In this document: positions 53,615 through 62,590 of the stretch, one piece after another
Layout: each line of letters begins with the position of its first letter
Numbering within the stretch: the first letter of the stretch is position 1
NCBI GenBank assembly: GCA_033764775.1
Contig: JANRIQ010000031.1
Coordinates: 1-64,000, forward strand
DNA: 64,000 bases
Direction of reading: 5' to 3'
Source of the DNA: JAWXCE01 sp033764775
GTDB lineage: Bacteria > Pseudomonadota > Alphaproteobacteria > Rhizobiales > Rhodomicrobiaceae
Program-made: the position numbers and the translations under genes
The notes under the pieces: model-generated
The model's input: only the letters and a program-made list of their open reading frames with translations
What the model was told of the DNA's origin: nothing
Databases searched by the model: none

Positions 53615-55981
53615 ATGGACGTCAGGACGAGCGGGCAAACGCCGCATTCGGCTCATTCATCCTGCGCCAAAAAACACGGCGCCAACGCATCTGAAGGCGC
53701 AGCGATTGACCCGGTCTGCGGGATGAGCGTTGATCCGCACACCGCCAAGCATCACGCTGATTTTGGCGGGCAGCCCTACTATTTCTGCTCCGTGGGCTGC
53801 AAAACCAAGTTTGAGGCCGATCCGGCCAAATATCTGGGGCCGAAGGCTGAGGCCGAGCCGGTTCCAGAAGGGACAATTTACACTTGCCCAATGCATCCGC
53901 AAATCCGCCAGGAAGGCCCGGGATCATGCCCGATCTGCGGTATGGCGCTGGAGCCGGAACTTGTGACGGCGGAGGCGACCGAGAACCACGAACTCACCGA
54001 TATGACCCGCCGGTTCTGGATCGGGCTGGCGCTAGCCATTCCGGTGCTATTCCTTGAGATGGGCGGACATCTAACGGGATTGACGGATCGCATCGGCCAG
54101 CAAAACTCTAACTGGCTGCAATTTGTGCTCGCCACGCCGGTGGTGCTTTGGGCAGGGTGGCCGTTTTTCGAGCGCGGCTGGCAGTCGCTTAAAACCCGCA
54201 ACCTCAACATGTTCACCCTGATCGCCATGGGCACCGGCGTGGCGTGGATTTACAGCGTCATTGCAACCCTCGTGCCGGGTCTGTTTCCGGCAACTTTCCG
54301 CACCACAGAAGGCGCGGTTCCAATTTATTTCGAAGCCGCCGCAATTATCACTGTGCTCGTTCTTCTCGGCCAAGTGCTGGAACTCAGGGCGCGAGAGCAA
54401 ACGTCCGGCGCAATCCGCGCGCTTCTCAACCTTACGCCAAAGACTGCGCGAAGGCTTGGCGTCAACGGCGATGAAGAGGATGTTGCAGTCGAACTGGTTA
54501 TAGTCGGCGACGCCCTGCGCATCCGGCCGGGCGAGAAAATACCCGTGGATGGAGCCGTGAGCGACGGCAAGTCCTGGGTGGACGAATCTCTAGTGACGGG
54601 CGAGTCGGCTCCGGTCGAGAAAAATCCTGGCGATAAGGTGATCGCGGGCGCTGTCAACCAGACGGGCGGCTTTATCATGCGCGCCGAGCGGATTGGGCGA
54701 GACACCATGCTGGCACAGATCGTCCAGATGGTGGCCAATGCGCAGCGCAGCCGCGCGCCTGTGCAGAGGCTTGCCGATCAAGTATCCGGCTGGTTCGTGC
54801 CCGCCGTGATTGCAATTGCCGCGGCGGCGTTCGTCGCTTGGTCGATCTTTGGGCCTGAGCCACGTTTCACGTATGGCTTGGTCGCGGCGGTGTCCGTCCT
54901 CATCATCGCCTGCCCGTGCGCTCTGGGGCTCGCCACCCCAATGTCGATCATGGTGGGCGTCGGGCGCGGAGCTCAACGCGGCGTGCTCATCAAGAACGCC
55001 GAAGCGCTGGAGCGGCTGGAAAAGGTCGACACCATAATTCTTGATAAAACCGGCACTCTGACTATGGGTAAACCGGACGTAACCGCGATCAAGGTCAGCA
55101 ACGGGTTCGGAGACGATGACGTGCTGCGTCTGGCCGCCAGCCTGGAGCGCGGTAGCGAGCATCCTTTGGCAGCGGCCATTGTCAAGGCGGCCGAGCAGCG
55201 CGGCCTGGCTTTGAGCGCCGCTTCAGACTTCGAAGCGCTTACGGGTAAAGGCATCGCTGGCAAGATTGATGGGGTCGAAGTGCTTGTCGGGAACGCAAGT
55301 CTTTTGAAAGACCGCGGAATAAACCCTGACGGGCTCGAAGCAGACGCCGATGCGCTGCGGCGCGACGGGGCGACAGTCGTGCTCGTGGCTCATGACGGCG
55401 CGGCCGCCGGCGTCATCGCAGTCGCCGATCCGATCAAGGAAACCACATTGCCAGCGCTGGCCGCGATGCGCGCCGATGGTCTTCGCGTCGTCATGGTGAC
55501 CGGCGATAACCGGACTACGGCCGAGGCCATCGCGCTGAAGCTGGGCATCACCGAGGTTCAGTCAGAGGTTTTGCCCGCCGATAAAGCGCGCATCGTGGCG
55601 CGTCTTCGCTCTGAAGGCCGCATTGTCGCCATGGCGGGCGACGGCGTGAATGACGCGCCTGCGCTTGCCGCCGCTGATGTCGGCATCGCCCGGGGCACCG
55701 GAACGGATGTCGCGATGGAAAGCGCGGGCATCACGCTGTTGCGAGGCGATTTAATGGGGATTGCGAGAGCGCGGGCTCTGTCGAAAGCGGTGATGCGCAA
55801 TATCCGCCAGAACCTGTTCTTCGCCTTTATCTATAACGCGGCTGGCGTGCCCGTCGCGGCGGGCACTCTTTACCCATTCCTGGGAATTCTGCTTTCGCCC
55901 ATGATTGCCGCCGCCGCAATGGCGTTATCATCCGTCAGCGTGATCGCCAACGCGCTGCGCTTGCGTTCGGCTTCGGTTTGA
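53615..55981 (+). CDS. copA: Copper-exporting P1B-type ATPase
   Basis: 788 residues from ATG 53615, which has GGAGG six bases upstream; an earlier in-frame ATG overlaps that site. Domains: YHS domain (about 31-75, DPVCGMSVD), heavy-metal binding domain (88-115, YTCPMHPQIRQEGPGSCPIC), eight membrane helices, TGES phosphatase loop, CPC metal motif at 433-435, catalytic Asp477 in DKTGTLTMGKP, SEHPLAAA and GDGVNDAPALAAADVG. It exports Cu(I) from the cytoplasm. The CxxC HMA domain of classical CopA is replaced by YHS plus HMBD. Confidence 0.95.
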   Translation: MDVRTSGQTPHSAHSSCAKKHGANASEGAAIDPVCGMSVDPHTAKHHADFGGQPYYFCSVGCKTKFEADPAKYLGPKAEAEPVPEGTIYTCPMHPQIRQEGPGSCPICGMALEPELVTAEATENHELTDMTRRFWIGLALAIPVLFLEMGGHLTGLTDRIGQQNSNWLQFVLATPVVLWAGWPFFERGWQSLKTRNLNMFTLIAMGTGVAWIYSVIATLVPGLFPATFRTTEGAVPIYFEAAAIITVLVLLGQVLELRAREQTSGAIRALLNLTPKTARRLGVNGDEEDVAVELVIVGDALRIRPGEKIPVDGAVSDGKSWVDESLVTGESAPVEKNPGDKVIAGAVNQTGGFIMRAERIGRDTMLAQIVQMVANAQRSRAPVQRLADQVSGWFVPAVIAIAAAAFVAWSIFGPEPRFTYGLVAAVSVLIIACPCALGLATPMSIMVGVGRGAQRGVLIKNAEALERLEKVDTIILDKTGTLTMGKPDVTAIKVSNGFGDDDVLRLAASLERGSEHPLAAAIVKAAEQRGLALSAASDFEALTGKGIAGKIDGVEVLVGNASLLKDRGINPDGLEADADALRRDGATVVLVAHDGAAAGVIAVADPIKETTLPALAAMRADGLRVVMVTGDNRTTAEAIALKLGITEVQSEVLPADKARIVARLRSEGRIVAMAGDGVNDAPALAAADVGIARGTGTDVAMESAGITLLRGDLMGIARARALSKAVMRNIRQNLFFAFIYNAAGVPVAAGTLYPFLGILLSPMIAAAAMALSSVSVIANALRLRSASV

Positions 55982-57628
55982 GGCCAGGCTTTTGTCGGGC
56001 AAGTTCGTTTTGTCAGGACTGGGAGCGCTGTCGTAGGATAATCGGACGCCATCCCGCGACAGACGCTCCGACAAGCGCCTCAGCCGTTGATGTGCAGTGC
56101 TGTCGATTGCGTGACGATGATTTATGAAGATTTGGATCGTCCTTAGTTTACACTGACCACGGATAACTCGAACAATTTTATCTTCGACATGGGGCGCGCT
56201 GAGGAAATTTAGCTCACCATGCACGGCAAGCCTGATGTGCCGGTTTCCCTGGTTGTGGTCACGCTCAGCCTCCAAATCCACGGCGACCACCGGCGGACAG
56301 AACGATCGCAAAATCACCAACGCCAGCGCCACACAGAAACCAGTGGCTAGCCCCCAAACCAGACCAGAACACAAAACGCCGAGCAAAGCCGCCAGATACG
56401 CGACGCCTTCGGCGCGGTTCCAGTCCCATGCTTTGCGGAACTCCGAGACCCGAAGCTGCGAGACGCCAGCCACGAAAATCATGGCTGCAAGCGCGGCCTG
56501 CGGGACAGCGGTCAACACGCTTGGCGCAACGATGATAATCGCCAAGACGCCAAATGCCGTAAACAGGCCAGCAAACGGCGTAACGGCCCCGGCGTCGATG
56601 TTGACCGCCGAGCGGGCGAGGCCACCGGACACGGGGTAGCCGCCCGTGAGGCCTGAGGCGACATTCGCTGCGCCCATAGCGAACAGCGTGTTTTCTGAAG
56701 CGGGGATAGCGCCACGATTTTCCGCGAGCTTTGTCTCGACCGACCAGGATTCGATCATAATGACGAGCGCGACGGTCAAGCCCGCGCTTATGATCGGCCC
56801 GGCCCGATCTGCGGCGAAGGAGGGAAATCCCCAATACGGCAATCCATGCGGGATATCGCCAACGACTTGGACGCCAGGCGCGCCGCCAAGACTGCCCGCC
56901 CAGACCACGAGAGCGGCGCCGATGACGACAATAAGCGGCATGAGCTGGGCCAGCCATTTCGCAGCGGCGGGCGGCGCCGCGAATAGGCCTGCGACGCCCG
57001 CGCTAAGCCTGCTCCGGTTGGCGAGTAATGCAATGGCGATCAACGCGATCACCAGTGTGGACGGATGTGCGCTGGCTGTAGTTTTCATCAATGCGTGCAG
57101 TAGTCCTAACGCAGACGATACAGGTTCCAGTCGCAAGCCCAGAAGCGCCGGCAATTGGTAGAGCGCGACGAGCAGCGCGAGACCGGCGGTAAAGCCGTTC
57201 AAAACCGGCTGGCTGATATAGCGGAGAAAGCCGGATAGGCCGATCGCCGCGAACAGGATGAGGAAGAGACCTGCGACAAGCGTGACGGCCAGAACGCTGG
57301 CAATAAAGTCCGGCGATCCAGGACTTCCGATTGGCAAGACCGCCCCGAGCGTTGCAAGCGCTGCGGCGGGCGTCGGCCCGGGCGAAACAAACCGGCCCTT
57401 TGCAAAAACGGCAAAGACGACAAGCGGGGCCAGGCTGGCGTAAAGGCCCATTACGGGCGGCACGCCGAGCAGAAGTGCAAATGCCAGGCCTTGCGGGACG
57501 ATAATGATCGTCACCATCACGCCGGCCGCGATATCGCCGGGCAGCTGCTCCCGGCGATAATCCTGCATCCATCGCGGCGCGATGCGCCAGCCCCCCGCCT
57601 GCCCGGTCACATTTGCCCGCCAGGTCAT
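55928..57628 (-). CDS. SulP family anion transporter
   Basis: 566 residues. About 10-12 membrane segments beginning GDIAAGVMVTIIIVPQGLAF, the SulP stretches GLYASLAPLVVFAVFAKGRF and SGLTGGYPVSGGLARSAVN, and a C-terminal STAS-like domain (IRLAVHGELNFLSAPHVEDK). Likely sulfate or bicarbonate transport; sequence does not decide. The 3' end overlaps the copA 3' end by 54 bases. The start at 57628 overlaps the upstream hydrolase stop as ATGA; a longer frame is not needed. Confidence 0.87.
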   Translation of the reverse strand: MTWRANVTGQAGGWRIAPRWMQDYRREQLPGDIAAGVMVTIIIVPQGLAFALLLGVPPVMGLYASLAPLVVFAVFAKGRFVSPGPTPAAALATLGAVLPIGSPGSPDFIASVLAVTLVAGLFLILFAAIGLSGFLRYISQPVLNGFTAGLALLVALYQLPALLGLRLEPVSSALGLLHALMKTTASAHPSTLVIALIAIALLANRSRLSAGVAGLFAAPPAAAKWLAQLMPLIVVIGAALVVWAGSLGGAPGVQVVGDIPHGLPYWGFPSFAADRAGPIISAGLTVALVIMIESWSVETKLAENRGAIPASENTLFAMGAANVASGLTGGYPVSGGLARSAVNIDAGAVTPFAGLFTAFGVLAIIIVAPSVLTAVPQAALAAMIFVAGVSQLRVSEFRKAWDWNRAEGVAYLAALLGVLCSGLVWGLATGFCVALALVILRSFCPPVVAVDLEAERDHNQGNRHIRLAVHGELNFLSAPHVEDKIVRVIRGQCKLRTIQIFINHRHAIDSTAHQRLRRLSERLSRDGVRLSYDSAPSPDKTNLPDKSLASNRSRTQAQRVGDHADG

Positions 57629-58485
57629 GCCGCATCGCTCCGCCGGGGGCCGGTTTGGACGATCATGGGCATGTCCGCCATCAGCGGCCGCTTCGGACGA
57701 TAGCGGGGATGCGCGGGATCGCTTTGGACTTGGTCGACAAAGGCTAGAAACGACGCCAACGCCAAGGCGATCTCGCCCGTCGCTCCAATGGCCGTAAAAT
57801 GATCGCGCCCCGGCAACGTCACCGTCCATCCCGAGATCCACCGTCCAAAGCGCGCGATATCTGGCCAGAGCGGGTCGCGGTCGCCGCAAATGAGGAGAGA
57901 CGGACACCTTGCATCGGCGACATCGCCGGACAAGTCCGTGCGGTCGGCGGCCACCGACGACCAAAGCGAGTCGATGTCATTTCTGAGGAGTTGATCCTTT
58001 AGCGTCTGATTTAGGCGCCGACCGCCTGCCGTTTCGATATGGGCGATCCACCCATTCATATCGTCTCCAAGCGCGTGGCGGAACGCGCTCAGACTTTGCG
58101 CATAGCCATGCGCCGCGATGGCGGTCAGGCTCCGGCACCTCTGTGGATGGAAGGCGGCAACGCTCATGGCTATCCAGCCGCCCATCGAATAGCCGCACAG
58201 GTCGGCGGAGGTAACGGAAAGCGCGTCGAGCACCACGACCACGTCCGCAGCCCGTTTATGGTCGGCATAGGCTTCGACGTTATAGGGTTTTTCGCTCGCG
58301 CCATGGCCTCTCGCATCAATCAGGATGACGCGCCGCCCCATCTGAAGGAGCCGTTCGGCCAGACCGAATGCGCGCCACGTCTGCCGGTCGCCCGCCAGGC
58401 CGTGCAGTAGCACGAGGGGCGGGCCCTCGCCCTCGGTTTCATAAGCGATTTCGACGCCGTCGGGCGCAGTCACGAAGCAGGTCAT
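57625..58485 (-). CDS. Alpha/beta hydrolase (serine nucleophile)
   Basis: 286 residues. Oxyanion loop PPLVLLHGLAGDRQTW, nucleophile elbow LCGYSMGGW (Ser), acid near ICGDRDPLW and His in LPGRDHFTAIG. The cap is short. AAGGA lies nine bases ahead of ATG 58485; upstream coding is not supported. Translationally coupled with the SulP gene. Confidence 0.85.
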   Translation of the reverse strand: MTCFVTAPDGVEIAYETEGEGPPLVLLHGLAGDRQTWRAFGLAERLLQMGRRVILIDARGHGASEKPYNVEAYADHKRAADVVVVLDALSVTSADLCGYSMGGWIAMSVAAFHPQRCRSLTAIAAHGYAQSLSAFRHALGDDMNGWIAHIETAGGRRLNQTLKDQLLRNDIDSLWSSVAADRTDLSGDVADARCPSLLICGDRDPLWPDIARFGRWISGWTVTLPGRDHFTAIGATGEIALALASFLAFVDQVQSDPAHPRYRPKRPLMADMPMIVQTGPRRSDAA

Positions 58486-59208
58486 AGCAATGATGTCCTT
58501 TGAAGGATTGCCGGTTACCGGACTTTGGTTGAGGAGCGGAACGGCTTGTGGCCGTCCCGTCCCCACATCATCGGCAAAATCGCTGGAAGGATAAGGCGAA
58601 GACCCGTGAAAAACGGTGTGCTCGCCGGCGTCGCTGCTGCATGCGGCATGGTCAATCTGGTGAGCGTACGGGTCGGCATCATGACAGCGCCGCCTGAACG
58701 CCCAAGCGGCAGCGACCAATTTTTCCACAAAAGCCCTGGCACGCGGGAAAACTCCGCGACATTCGCGATTTATTTATAGTGAAGAGACGGATTCAGATCA
58801 GACTAACGAATCGCTTTGCGATCCCATCTCAAATCATCCGGCTCTAGCGTGCCGCGCGGGCGACCGCTTGTCCCGCGATAAGGAGATCGAATGAATCGGC
58901 GGGCGCGGGCGTCGCCGTCCTCAAAAGGCGCAAGACTTACGCCGTTGCAAGAACGTCTCAAAGGGCGTCTACCGGCAAATTCGGCGCAGCTTTTGACGGA
59001 GGGGCTGTAGACGCTATAGGTGCCCAATTTTCTTGCAGCACCGAGATGAAGGTGCAAACGTGCCGATGCCTTCTCTTCCCTGATAGATGCAGGACGCGCT
59101 ACGCACGATCTACTACTTCATATTAAGCGGCGCGTTAATTATCCGAATTCGCCGCCCTTGGAATTACGACATTAATATTTTGAACCCCTTTGCGATACTC
59201 TTACGATA
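58486..59208. other. 723-base stretch without a confident gene
   Basis: Several short frames cross this region but none has both a ribosome binding site and familiar sequence, apart from the 39-codon frame listed separately. It could contain degraded coding sequence. The right part, 59100-59210, is distinctly AT-rich. Confidence 0.5.
58891..59010 (+). CDS. Possible 39-residue basic peptide
   Basis: AAGGAG lies five bases before the ATG. The product begins MNRRARASPSSKGARLTPLQ and ends with LLTEGL. No family recognised. It may be a fragment of a lost gene or chance; listed because the ribosome binding site is good. Confidence 0.22.
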   Translation: MNRRARASPSSKGARLTPLQERLKGRLPANSAQLLTEGL

Positions 59209-60075
59209 CTATGCGATGAAGAAATTGAGCAAAACATTCGAGAGCGCCTCAGGGTTTTCGTCGACAAGCCAGTGACCGGCCGCCGGGATGACTGCTCCCG
59301 TCACGTTGCGAGCGACCGGCTTGAACAACTCTGGCATCCACGCGCCAGCGCTTGCCTCGCCGCCAATGGCCAGAACCGGGCACTCGAGCGGGGTCTGAGC
59401 CAGCGCTTTATTATCTTCCGCGTCCTGCCAAACGGCCGCGTAATATTCGATCCCAGCCCGGAGCGCGCCCGGCTTGGAAATCTGCCGGACATACTCCTCG
59501 AAATGGGCGGGCGAAATCGCAGCTTCGTTATGCGACAGGTGCCAGAAGAACCAGGTCAGCAATTCGCGCTCACGCCCCCGAAACGCCCATTCCGCGACCT
59601 GCGGGACGGTGAAAAACGCCAGATGCCAGTTGGCCCCGGCATCCCATTGTGGAGTTGGGGTCATGAATTGCTCATAGCCGAAACCCGCAAGGCCAAACTC
59701 CATGACGGCCAGCCGCTGGACGGCGTCGCGCCACTGCGCGGCAAGGCTGTAGGCGACGCCAGACCCCAGATCGTAGCCTGCGAGGTCAAAGCGGTTGAGC
59801 CCAAGCTGTGAAAGTAAGGTCATCACATCCTGCGCCATGGTTTTTTTGTCGTAGCCTGCGGTCGGGATGGATGACCCGCCCGCGCCGCGCAAATCTGGCG
59901 CGATGACGGTGAAACGCTCGGCAAGCCGGGGCGCAACCGAATGCCACATCAACGAGTGCTGCGGCCAACCGTGCAACAATACGAGCGGACTGCCCGAACC
60001 GCCCATGCGGTAATGCAAAGTGACGCAATCAGAAACGATCGCCTTGCCGTGCGAGAAGTTTTGCCAGGGTGTCAT
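59209..60075 (-). CDS. Alpha/beta hydrolase, epoxide hydrolase/dehalogenase type
   Basis: 288 residues. PLVLLHGWPQHSLMWHSVAP forms the oxyanion region; the nucleophile is Asp in LAGYDLGSGVAYSL, as in epoxide hydrolases and haloalkane dehalogenases; the C-terminal His is in IPAAGHWLVDENPEA. A tryptophan- and phenylalanine-rich cap (LLTWFFWHLSHNE) lies in the middle. GGGAG precedes ATG 60075. Last of a three-gene minus-strand operon. Confidence 0.87.
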   Translation of the reverse strand: MTPWQNFSHGKAIVSDCVTLHYRMGGSGSPLVLLHGWPQHSLMWHSVAPRLAERFTVIAPDLRGAGGSSIPTAGYDKKTMAQDVMTLLSQLGLNRFDLAGYDLGSGVAYSLAAQWRDAVQRLAVMEFGLAGFGYEQFMTPTPQWDAGANWHLAFFTVPQVAEWAFRGRERELLTWFFWHLSHNEAAISPAHFEEYVRQISKPGALRAGIEYYAAVWQDAEDNKALAQTPLECPVLAIGGEASAGAWMPELFKPVARNVTGAVIPAAGHWLVDENPEALSNVLLNFFIA

Positions 60076-60090
60076 GCCAGCTCCCAAAAG

Positions 60091-61023
60091 TTAGATTGAT
60101 GTGAACTTTGTCAGGCTGTCGCCGCATTTGCGCCCGGCCTCGATTGCCGGCAGCGCATCCATCGCATCGGCGAAAACTTCCGGCCCAACGCTGCGATAAG
60201 CGCCGATGTCGCGCAGGATAGAAACGACACCCTTAATGTCGAACTCGCCCTCGCCGGGCAGCATGCGATAGCGCAGCAAATCCTCGACGAGGTTCGCGCC
60301 GCGCAGCGCCTGTTTCGCATCGGCCAATTGAACCTCGAAGATTTTTTCGCCCGGAATGGTTCGCAGCAATGCGTCGTCGGGCTTGCTGCGGAAATAATGC
60401 CACGTGTCGAAGGTGAGGCCGAGGGCAGGAGAATTCACCGCTTTAACGATCTCCCATGCGGGGTTCAGGTCGAAAATGCCCGAAATCGGCATGAACTCCA
60501 GGGTCACCCTGAACCCGCGCTTTCCGGCCGATTCGGCATAAAGCCCCAAGGCATCGATCAACTCTGAGGTTTCGTATTTCACGCCAAACGGCTCGACATA
60601 GTTGATCGCCTCTGCCTCCAGCGCTTCGGCCATACGGAAAACCTCACCGTCTGAAAAATTCACAAAGCTCAGGTAATCCGCGCCATAGCCATCAGGCAAC
60701 GCCCAGCGCGGCGCCCACTGGGTATAGGGGTCGATAGCCAGAACCTTCAACGCCGCCGCGTCCAATTTGGCCTTGATCTGCTTGAGGGTTACGCCCTGGC
60801 CTTCCCAGTTTTTGATGTCGATCGGAAACAGCGACACATGCGTGAAGTTGCCCGCTTTGGCCGCCTCGATGCGTTCATCGAGCGCTTTCGAGCGCACATT
60901 GGCCGCCCAAAGCACGCGACGGAAGGGCGTCTGCTTCGGTGCTGCGAGGAGATGGCTTGCCGACTGAACCAGCGGAACCGCCGCCGCGCCAACGAGAAAG
61001 TTTCTGCGGGTTAGGACTGCCAT
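60091..61023 (-). CDS. Tat-exported sugar phosphate isomerase/epimerase-like TIM barrel
   Basis: 310 residues. Twin-arginine signal MAVLTRRNFLVGAAAVPLVQ. The rest is a xylose-isomerase-like TIM barrel (AP-endonuclease 2 superfamily): FTHVSLFPIDIKNW, AINYVEPFGVKYET, FRVTLEFMPISGIFDL, LTFDTWHYFRSK and FEVQLADA carry the expected Glu/Asp/His metal ligands. The substrate is unknown. Lies between two hydrolase genes with 15 and 28 base gaps. Confidence 0.82.
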   Translation of the reverse strand: MAVLTRRNFLVGAAAVPLVQSASHLLAAPKQTPFRRVLWAANVRSKALDERIEAAKAGNFTHVSLFPIDIKNWEGQGVTLKQIKAKLDAAALKVLAIDPYTQWAPRWALPDGYGADYLSFVNFSDGEVFRMAEALEAEAINYVEPFGVKYETSELIDALGLYAESAGKRGFRVTLEFMPISGIFDLNPAWEIVKAVNSPALGLTFDTWHYFRSKPDDALLRTIPGEKIFEVQLADAKQALRGANLVEDLLRYRMLPGEGEFDIKGVVSILRDIGAYRSVGPEVFADAMDALPAIEAGRKCGDSLTKFTSI

Positions 61024-61051
61024 CTATGCTCCGGTGAGTTGCGGGTTGCGG

Positions 61052-61927
61052 CTAGGCGTGACGCTGGATGAAATCGATAAGGTACGTCGCCACCGCATCC
61101 GGCGCTTCCTCCGGGATCAGGTGCCCGCAATAAGGTATGACGCCGCCCTCAACTCTATCGGCGACCAGCTTCATCTGCTCGAACGTGCCCGCGATGCCAT
61201 ATTGCCCGCCAAGCGCCAACACCGGCACGCTCAAGCGCTGCTGCCCCGCCTCCTCCCGCATCTGCTCAGCGGTCTCCAACACGGCGCGATACCAGCCGAC
61301 CGTGCCCGCAATCGCCTCCGCGCCGCGATAGGTGCGGGCATATTCGTCAAAATCCTGTGGCGTCAGCGCGGCCTTGTTGGCGATCATTGCCGACATGATG
61401 AACTCGACGAAGGCGCGCTCCTTGCCCTCCAGCAGCATCTCCGACAGGCCCGGCGTATAGTTGAAACCGAACCACCAGAAGCCGCCGATCGGCGCGCGGA
61501 AAATCGTGTAATCATCCAGATTGAAGCCGGGCAGCGGCTCGTCGAAATAGCCAAGGCCCGAAACCTCGTCGGGGTGTTCCGCCGCATAAAGGAAGGCTGG
61601 CAGCGCCCCCATGTCATGGCCAACGACGAATGGACGGCTGAGGCCGAGATGCGCGGCAAGGGCGCGAATGTCCTCTTTGAGCGTTCGGCCGTCATATCCT
61701 GTCGCGGGTTTGCCCGACTCGCCGTAACCACGCATGTCGGGCACGATGACGGTCGCTTTTTCCGCCAGCAGCGGCGCAACCTTGCGCCAGCTATAAGCTT
61801 TCCCCATCCAGCCATGCAGCAGGATGACGGCGGGGCCGCTGCCGGCGCTCCAATATCGGAGGCGCACGCCATTGACTGTCGCATGGTGATTCTGGAAATT
61901 ATTCCAATTTTGCATGAAAGAACCCAT
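61052..61927 (-). CDS. Alpha/beta hydrolase, epoxide hydrolase type
   Basis: 291 residues. PAVILLHGWMGKAYSWRKVA, nucleophile Asp in VVGHDMGALPAFLYA, His in GGVIPYCGHLIPEEAPDA. The cap has GGFWWFGFNYTPGLSEMLLE. First gene of the three-gene operon and divergent from a MarR regulator. A start at the second Met (fifth codon) is possible, since no strong ribosome binding site is seen. Confidence 0.87.
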   Translation of the reverse strand: MGSFMQNWNNFQNHHATVNGVRLRYWSAGSGPAVILLHGWMGKAYSWRKVAPLLAEKATVIVPDMRGYGESGKPATGYDGRTLKEDIRALAAHLGLSRPFVVGHDMGALPAFLYAAEHPDEVSGLGYFDEPLPGFNLDDYTIFRAPIGGFWWFGFNYTPGLSEMLLEGKERAFVEFIMSAMIANKAALTPQDFDEYARTYRGAEAIAGTVGWYRAVLETAEQMREEAGQQRLSVPVLALGGQYGIAGTFEQMKLVADRVEGGVIPYCGHLIPEEAPDAVATYLIDFIQRHA

Positions 61928-61980
61928 CTATCGGTGATACGGGAAAATACGTTGAGCAGAAAATCATCACCTGTGCTGAC

Positions 61981-61997
61981 AATCAATAAAAATGATT
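61981..61997. promoter_or_regulatory. Inverted repeat at the MarR start
   Basis: AATCA (61981-61985) and TGATT (61993-61997) with a 7-base spacer lie in the divergent interval and touch the first possible ATG of marR. It could be its operator, and if so translation probably starts at 61998 or 62004. Confidence 0.3.
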
Positions 61998-62459
61998 ATG
62001 TCTATGCATGACGAAGCGCCGCAGGGCCCCATGAAGTGGACCGGATACGTCATAAGCCAGCTCGCTGGCGGAATGCGTCAGGCCACGGCCGAGGCGCTTG
62101 CGCCGCTAGGGCTGAACCCGATCCTGTTCGGTTGCCTTGAAGCCATAGCGGTGGCTGGGCCGCTATCTCAGGTGGCGCTTGGCCAGATGATCCGCGTTGA
62201 TCGCACCACGATCGTGCAACTCCTGGACACACTGGAGGCGGCGGGTCTCGCTGAACGCAAGCCTGACCCGAGCGACCGGCGCGTGCATGCCGTTTGTCTG
62301 ACGGAGCTGGGTTTTGAGCGCCTCGAAGGCGCCCGTGCAGCGGCTCACGCGGCTGAAGCCGCTTTCCTCGCGCCTCTCTCTGATGAAGAACGTAAGGCGC
62401 TGGTCAGCGCCTTACGCAAGCTTTATGAGGCAAAAACGGACGCGTCATGCCAGGGTTAG
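61992..62459 (+). CDS. MarR family transcriptional regulator
   Basis: 155 residues. Winged helix about 35-110 (LFGCLEAIAVAGPLSQVALG, IRVDRTTIVQLLDTLEAAGL, DPSDRRVHAVCLTELG). ATGs at 61992, 61998 and 62004 are all possible. It most likely regulates the divergent hydrolase operon. Confidence 0.88.
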   Translation: MIMSMHDEAPQGPMKWTGYVISQLAGGMRQATAEALAPLGLNPILFGCLEAIAVAGPLSQVALGQMIRVDRTTIVQLLDTLEAAGLAERKPDPSDRRVHAVCLTELGFERLEGARAAAHAAEAAFLAPLSDEERKALVSALRKLYEAKTDASCQG

Positions 62460-62590
62460 GAGAGCTTGGAGCTAAATTTCCCATATCGCTGGTCTGTCAA
62501 GACGGACAGACAGTTTGATCTGATAAACTATCCAGAATGCCTGGGATGGTGAGCGCCGCTCGCAGAGCCACCACAGGCGTTGGAGATGTA

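Noticed and set aside
58515..58742. 75-codon minus-strand frame with a hydrophobic LRLILPAILPMMWG segment
   Set aside because: I could not tie it to a family, and its start lacks support. Might be a degraded membrane-protein fragment, but the evidence is too thin.
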